A stretch of 64,000 nt of DNA from an uncultured Chelatococcus sp. (GTDB lineage Bacteria > Pseudomonadota > Alphaproteobacteria > Rhizobiales > Beijerinckiaceae). Position 1 is the stretch's first letter. Every line of letters starts with the position of its first letter. The position numbers were made by a program, and so were the translations under genes. The notes beneath the pieces were generated by a model that saw only the letters and a list, made by a program, of their open reading frames with translations, was not told the DNA's origin and did no database searches. The stretch covers positions 38,823 to 102,822 of the forward strand of contig CALMIK010000066.1 in assembly GCA_937863995.1 (NCBI GenBank), written 5' to 3'. Shown here piece after piece: positions 60,601 through 64,000 of this stretch.

Positions 60601-63600
60601 TGGCATCGAACTTGACGCTCGTCACCGGCTTGTTGGCCTCCTTCGGACCGTCGGCGCCGATGGAGTCGGCCCCGCCGGGCCCAACATCATTCACCACGTT
60701 GCCTGAGACGGCATTGGTGGAGTGATCCTCGGTGATCTCCTCAAAGTTGTCGAACGCCTTCGGCGCATCGTCCTCAATCTTGATGATGAGGTTGCCGGTG
60801 TTCGTGTCGCCTTCCTTGTCGACGACGCCGAGCGGGATCGTGTCGAAGTAATCGTTGTTTTCCGGGTGGGTCTGCTTTTCCTTCAGAATGTATTCGTAGG
60901 AAAGCTCCGCCTCCGAAAGAACACCCTCCTTCGTCTCGACGCGTTCGAACTTGGTGAGGATGAGCGTGCCCTCAACGGTATCGATCGAGACGGGACCAAA
61001 TCCACCTGAAAGGTCGGTCAGCTTCTCGAGACGCGGAACATCGAGCGTGACGGTCCCGCCATCCCCCTTTGTGATCGAGATCTTGTCGACACCGGCGTCG
61101 GCCGTAACCTTGATGGTGCCGGTGGTCTTCTGACTATCGACCGGACCGTGGCCACCCGGCAGACCGCCCTCGGAGACGACGTTATCGCCTGCGATGTCCG
61201 GCGTCTTGTCGTTGGGCACGATCGCGGGCCGCGCGTCGTCCACACCATCGATGATGATCTTCAGCGTGGTAGAGGCTGTCAGAGAACCGTTTTCTCCCTT
61301 GCTCGCGTTATTATCCGTTATTTTGTAGTCGAATGTTTCCTCAAGCGGGGTGCTGCCTGGTTTCAGAGCCTTGACTTCAGGATGATTGTTATTGAGTTCA
61401 TACGTATAGCCGCCGTCCTTCTTGAGGGTGAGCTCGCCATACTTACCCTTGATCGTCACTTCCGTGGCATCATTAAACGGCTTCGTCTCGCTGCCGAACT
61501 TCACCTCCACCACGGTCAGCGTGTCAAACTGGTCCGTGTCCGTGTCTTTCTTGTCCTCAGACGAGCCACCAGTAATGACGTTGCCGGTGGTCGTGGGGTT
61601 GGGAGCGGTCGTTCCTTTGACCTCCGTTACCCTGTTCACGTCCGGATTGGCTTGAGGCGCTTCGTTTTCGTTCGACACGAAGATTTTGCGATGCGAAATG
61701 TCGACGTTCTTGTTCAGAGGACCGTTTTCGATCTCCGTAACGCTTGTCCCGTACGGATTCACCTCGGTAACACTGGGGGCTTCCTCGCCGGTCTTGGTAT
61801 TGTCGAGGTTCTTGCCGCCGTTGGCCTTGCCGCCGGAAATGAGGTTCCCGGAGCCATCGCGTGTCCGGTCGTCGACGATCACGTCGATGCGGTAATCCTT
61901 GTTCTGATTGCCGAAGCCCGGATTTGCGATCGTCAGGTGCAGTCCGTCGAGATAGGCGTTGACCTGCGCGAGCGTGCCCTCGATTATGACCGGCTTGCCG
62001 TTGCCGTCATAGCCGCCGACTACGGTCACGCCAGTGTTGGCGCTCTCGCTCTTGATCGTCACGCCGGCATAGTCGTCCTGCGTGCTCAGCGGTGAGCCAT
62101 TGTCCCCCTGGCTTAGGCGGATTGTGACGCGCACTTTGTCATCGAAGAATTCAGGGGTTTTCTGAGCGCTGTCGGGATCTTTGACCTCGAAGCCCCCACC
62201 GACTTTGACACCGCCATTAGGAACGAGAATCCTGTCGCCGCCAGCCGACACAGTGGGTGCGTCATTGGTCGGGTTGACATAGATCCAGAACTCGCGGTCC
62301 TTCTGGATCGCGGTGCCGTCCGAGATCGAGAAGCCGAACTTCACGTCGGGGTCCGGGAGACCGGCACCGTCCGCCGGCGTGCCGTTGTAACCGGAGGTCG
62401 GCTCCTTGCCGCCATGATTACCGTAGTAGATCTTGCCGTCGTCGATGTCCTTCTGGGTGAAGAAACCGCCAACGCCGATGGGCTTCGGTGTATCGCCGGG
62501 GTTTGAAACAAAATACAGCGTTCCGCTCGTCGGCGCGCTGGTGATCGTATACGTCACGCCGTCGGGTGCGTTGTCGGCATCCACCGCCTGCAGGTGCTTG
62601 TTGTCGATCTGGATCAGCGGCTGGCCCGTCGCGCCTTCGATGACGCCCGAGATAGGCGCGTTGTGGCCGCCCTCAGCGCCGGTTGCGGTATCGATCTTGT
62701 GCCCTTCCGGCTCCTCGGCCCTCGGGGTCTTAGCGATTTCCGGCGTGTCGTTGAAGGGCGTGATGATGAAGCTGACGTCGTCCGGCAAAGCCGAAACGAC
62801 ATTGTGGCGGTCGATGGAAACGACGGTGAACTTGTCGCTATACGTCCCCTCGCTGCCGTCGTGCAGATAGCGCAGACCGGTGGTGCCGTCGCCCTTGATC
62901 AGCGATGCAGGCAGGATCTGGTTGAGCGCGACGTCTTTCCATGTCCCGCCATCGAGATACTGCAGCTTGCCGTGGTCCGGCAGATCCGTGACCTGGAACC
63001 GCAGCTCGCCGCCCTGGTTGTTGTAGGCATAGTTCGTGCCGCCCGACAGCGTGGAGCCACTTTCGAGCCCGGCGTAATCATCGCTGCTGTTGGCGTCATC
63101 CGGATCGGCGATGTGCAGGTGCTCGGTCTTGATGAGGAAGGCGCGCGCGTCGGCAATGGCCCCATTTTCAGCAATCTGGGTCGCGGTCGGCCCTTCGCTC
63201 ACCACGTTGTCGTCCGAACCGACGACCGTCGGCAAATCGTTGACGGGCGTGATAAAGAAATCGAACGACGTCTTCCAAGTAACGCCGAGGCCAGCCGATA
63301 CATCAAAATGGGCGGTGGAGTGGAAATCTTCGGAACCGTCGTGCTCGAAGCTGATGTACCCCTTGTCGAGATCGTCCTGCGTGAAGGTGCTGCCGAGATA
63401 GAGCGCGACCTTGTTGCCACCAACCGTCCGATAGAGCGAGCCGTTCCATTCGCCGGACTCGGTGTTGTCGGGATCGGCGGGATTGTCACGGAACGTCAGG
63501 CTGGTGATGGTGTAGACGATATCGGTCGCCGGAATTGCAACAGCAGCGCCGCCGGCGCTGTTATCCTTCACTCCGAACTGCAGACCAGGCTGGCCGCCCT

Positions 63601-64000
63601 CGGAACCATTGCCGAGAATGATGCTGCCGCCTTCAACAAGCGTTCCCTTGCTGGGCGCCACACCCCAGTTCTCGCCAGCCCATTCCGAGGTATTCGTGTT
63701 GGGAGCAAATTGATTGTTCGGCGCCGTCCACTCACCGCCGCCCGCACCGGGGTTCAGGTTGAAAGTGAGCTCGAATTCCTTGAGCTTGCCGCCGCTCTTC
63801 ACCTCAGCGGGGTCGTAGATGCCGCCCTCGAGCTCGAAAATGTTGCCGTTGCTGTCCCACAACACCGTGGTAGCGCGGTCCACGACCTCGAACTTGATTG
63901 TGTCAATCTGGCTTTCCAGCGTGGCGCCAGAAGCAAGATGCTGATGATACGTCACCTTACCGTCGAGAACGTCCTGAAGCGTGAACACGCCACCCTTCGG
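57692..64000 (-). CDS. Giant repeat-rich secreted adhesin with C-terminal DUF4214 modules, 5' end missing
   Basis: At least 2,102 residues; the frame is open through the right edge, so the start is outside. Modules seen from the edge: several cadherin/CSPG-like units (VFTLQDVLDGKVTYHQH, FTQDDLDKGYISFEHDGSED, FFTQKDIDDGKIYYGNHGG); four VCBS-like domains (for example YGEITLNDDGTYTYILDN with the following YTIKDKDGDISEANLVITI); one dystroglycan-type cadherin domain (FKDPEGGKLTYTVEGLPPS); a short RTX-like stretch (GNAGANTIYLSGGRDVVDGG); and about three DUF4214 units to the end (LYRIVMGRDPDKEGFIFW; DLLRREPDADGLAYWVGELD). Such proteins are cell-surface adhesins or S-layer-associated, exported by type I secretion. 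Confidence 0.82.
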   Translation of the reverse strand, partial: PKGGVFTLQDVLDGKVTYHQHLASGATLESQIDTIKFEVVDRATTVLWDSNGNIFELEGGIYDPAEVKSGGKLKEFELTFNLNPGAGGGEWTAPNNQFAPNTNTSEWAGENWGVAPSKGTLVEGGSIILGNGSEGGQPGLQFGVKDNSAGGAAVAIPATDIVYTITSLTFRDNPADPDNTESGEWNGSLYRTVGGNKVALYLGSTFTQDDLDKGYISFEHDGSEDFHSTAHFDVSAGLGVTWKTSFDFFITPVNDLPTVVGSDDNVVSEGPTATQIAENGAIADARAFLIKTEHLHIADPDDANSSDDYAGLESGSTLSGGTNYAYNNQGGELRFQVTDLPDHGKLQYLDGGTWKDVALNQILPASLIKGDGTTGLRYLHDGSEGTYSDKFTVVSIDRHNVVSALPDDVSFIITPFNDTPEIAKTPRAEEPEGHKIDTATGAEGGHNAPISGVIEGATGQPLIQIDNKHLQAVDADNAPDGVTYTITSAPTSGTLYFVSNPGDTPKPIGVGGFFTQKDIDDGKIYYGNHGGKEPTSGYNGTPADGAGLPDPDVKFGFSISDGTAIQKDREFWIYVNPTNDAPTVSAGGDRILVPNGGVKVGGGFEVKDPDSAQKTPEFFDDKVRVTIRLSQGDNGSPLSTQDDYAGVTIKSESANTGVTVVGGYDGNGKPVIIEGTLAQVNAYLDGLHLTIANPGFGNQNKDYRIDVIVDDRTRDGSGNLISGGKANGGKNLDNTKTGEEAPSVTEVNPYGTSVTEIENGPLNKNVDISHRKIFVSNENEAPQANPDVNRVTEVKGTTAPNPTTTGNVITGGSSEDKKDTDTDQFDTLTVVEVKFGSETKPFNDATEVTIKGKYGELTLKKDGGYTYELNNNHPEVKALKPGSTPLEETFDYKITDNNASKGENGSLTASTTLKIIIDGVDDARPAIVPNDKTPDIAGDNVVSEGGLPGGHGPVDSQKTTGTIKVTADAGVDKISITKGDGGTVTLDVPRLEKLTDLSGGFGPVSIDTVEGTLILTKFERVETKEGVLSEAELSYEYILKEKQTHPENNDYFDTIPLGVVDKEGDTNTGNLIIKIEDDAPKAFDNFEEITEDHSTNAVSGNVVNDVGPGGADSIGADGPKEANKPVTSVKFDAKNLTFGTEFTSAYGKIVINPDGSYTYTLDNNNPDVNGLLTGQTLTETFDYTITDSDGDTASAKLVITIKGTTDTGSNIQIIGGSNAVYESGLRSDTDADNRQKTDVTKTHVIDVVSLDGIGKVEIGGKSFDVDALKQLSPSNSVEITTSYGKLKLTGFKADETHDGSENGIPTKGKISYEYEIVAGQTHDKNATPTKDIVFDDVIPLKVIGYKVLDKDPAESTGDLTIKIYDDVPEARNDTADVVEDGTTEAKGNVLDNDEPGGDGLIDKPVINVRFGGTDYTPGSKIKTPYGEITLNDDGTYTYILDNYSPAVQNLQQGQLVHETVRYTIKDKDGDISEANLVITITGSFDGGTATPEVPVNKAPVVVPPVDPRELERADVDSQDIVPVDVSKYFKDPEGGKLTYTVEGLPPSLVYDPETGKITGAPHHSASQQGAANNGVYDVKVTATDPQGASSSFNFKWTVSNVPPYAKDDVARTSPTEIVSGNVVRGDERGFGRDGDPDQDPFIVSYINNTGVGSNGASIQGSNGGTFTVKRDGSYTFDPGSDFSGLGTTETRETSITYTIADSDGGTARATLTITVAGKDVPVGLQAIIPNSEVVITLHQPPALGPDGTPYSTPGNAGKVDEIHSDFSLRLDGSAENVVLTGHKAANVWDNASGNVIYGNAGANTIYLSGGRDVVDGGSGYDLLVLSKAKSDYSFDFSKGVAEIRDNATGFVVTAASIEGVSFNGQAVDPVRALYDAYYGREATEAEYASATTLLKDGVSVAEVGAKLAATQEAQAHIGSGSSADFIKSVYGSVLGRSAGDDEANWWAGQIDQGDFSRTEAVLRFVDSEEFGDRYVDLFKADHNDIAGLYRIVMGRDPDKEGFIFWSQRSAGGETLREIALDFYYSDEFQARISSTSHTDLVTDFYADLLRREPDADGLAYWVGELDRDQRTAANVAQSILESDEFRQNVDTLLNRAEWLDLF

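Overview
The window is a stretch of chromosome from a high-GC alphaproteobacterium, most probably of the order Hyphomicrobiales (Rhizobiales); the genus cannot be read from the sequence. Pointers to this are the blocks ruvCAB-ybgC, zapA/DUF4164-tkt-gap-pgk-fba, gloB divergent from a methyltransferase gene, an aa3-type oxidase subunit IV gene in front of split pntA genes, PhaR with phaA and phaB, an MmgR/suhB-type small RNA, and short palindromic intergenic repeats of a kind familiar from rhizobial genomes.

Layout. 1-3.1 kb: ybgC (cut by the edge), ruvB, ruvA, ruvC, zapA and a DUF4164 gene, all on the minus strand. 3.3-8.8 kb: a plus-strand carbon-metabolism run (transketolase, GAPDH, PGK, class II aldolase) closed by a strong terminator. 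8.9-14.0 kb: a secreted alpha/beta hydrolase and polyhydroxybutyrate genes (phaR, phaA, phaB), with phaA and phaB separated by a 1 kb gap that holds a candidate small RNA. 14.0-24.3 kb: gloB, a methyltransferase, accA, an ExoU-like patatin phospholipase, quinone oxidoreductase, galU, a lytic transglycosylase and a DUF459 protein. 24.4-31.3 kb: a structured RNA candidate, cytochrome oxidase subunit IV, pntAA-pntAB-pntB, an MmgR-like sRNA, a HisN-type phosphatase, a lysophospholipase-like hydrolase and a heat-shock hsp20 gene with an RpoH-like promoter. 31.9-38.1 kb: gltB-gltD.

38.3-56.4 kb is a non-flagellar type III secretion (injectisome) island. It runs sctI-J-K-L-N-O-P-Q-R-S-T-U in one direction, then a very long antisense sctD, a Crp/Fnr-type regulator, a YscE-like chaperone, the needle subunit sctF, a gatekeeper sctW, a 69-residue unknown and a CesT-like chaperone. 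The basal body, ATPase complex, sorting platform, export gate (R, S, T, U), needle and gatekeeper are all represented. SctV (the large export-gate subunit), the secretin SctC and translocators are not in the window, so the system must be completed elsewhere or be unusual. The island opens with a very AT-rich promoter region and closes near a tRNA-Pro gene. Beyond the tRNA lies the 3' part of a giant repeat-rich secreted adhesin (over 2,100 residues) with VCBS-like domains and C-terminal DUF4214 modules, which runs off the right edge.

How the parts may work together (inference): the ExoU-like phospholipase about 20 kb upstream is the only protein here that looks like an effector, and the T3SS would be its natural exporter. 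The Crp-type regulator and Crp-like palindromes inside the island suggest metabolic or redox control. The giant adhesin could provide host or surface contact. The MmgR-type RNA, known in Sinorhizobium for limiting PHB storage, sits in the same window as the PHB genes.
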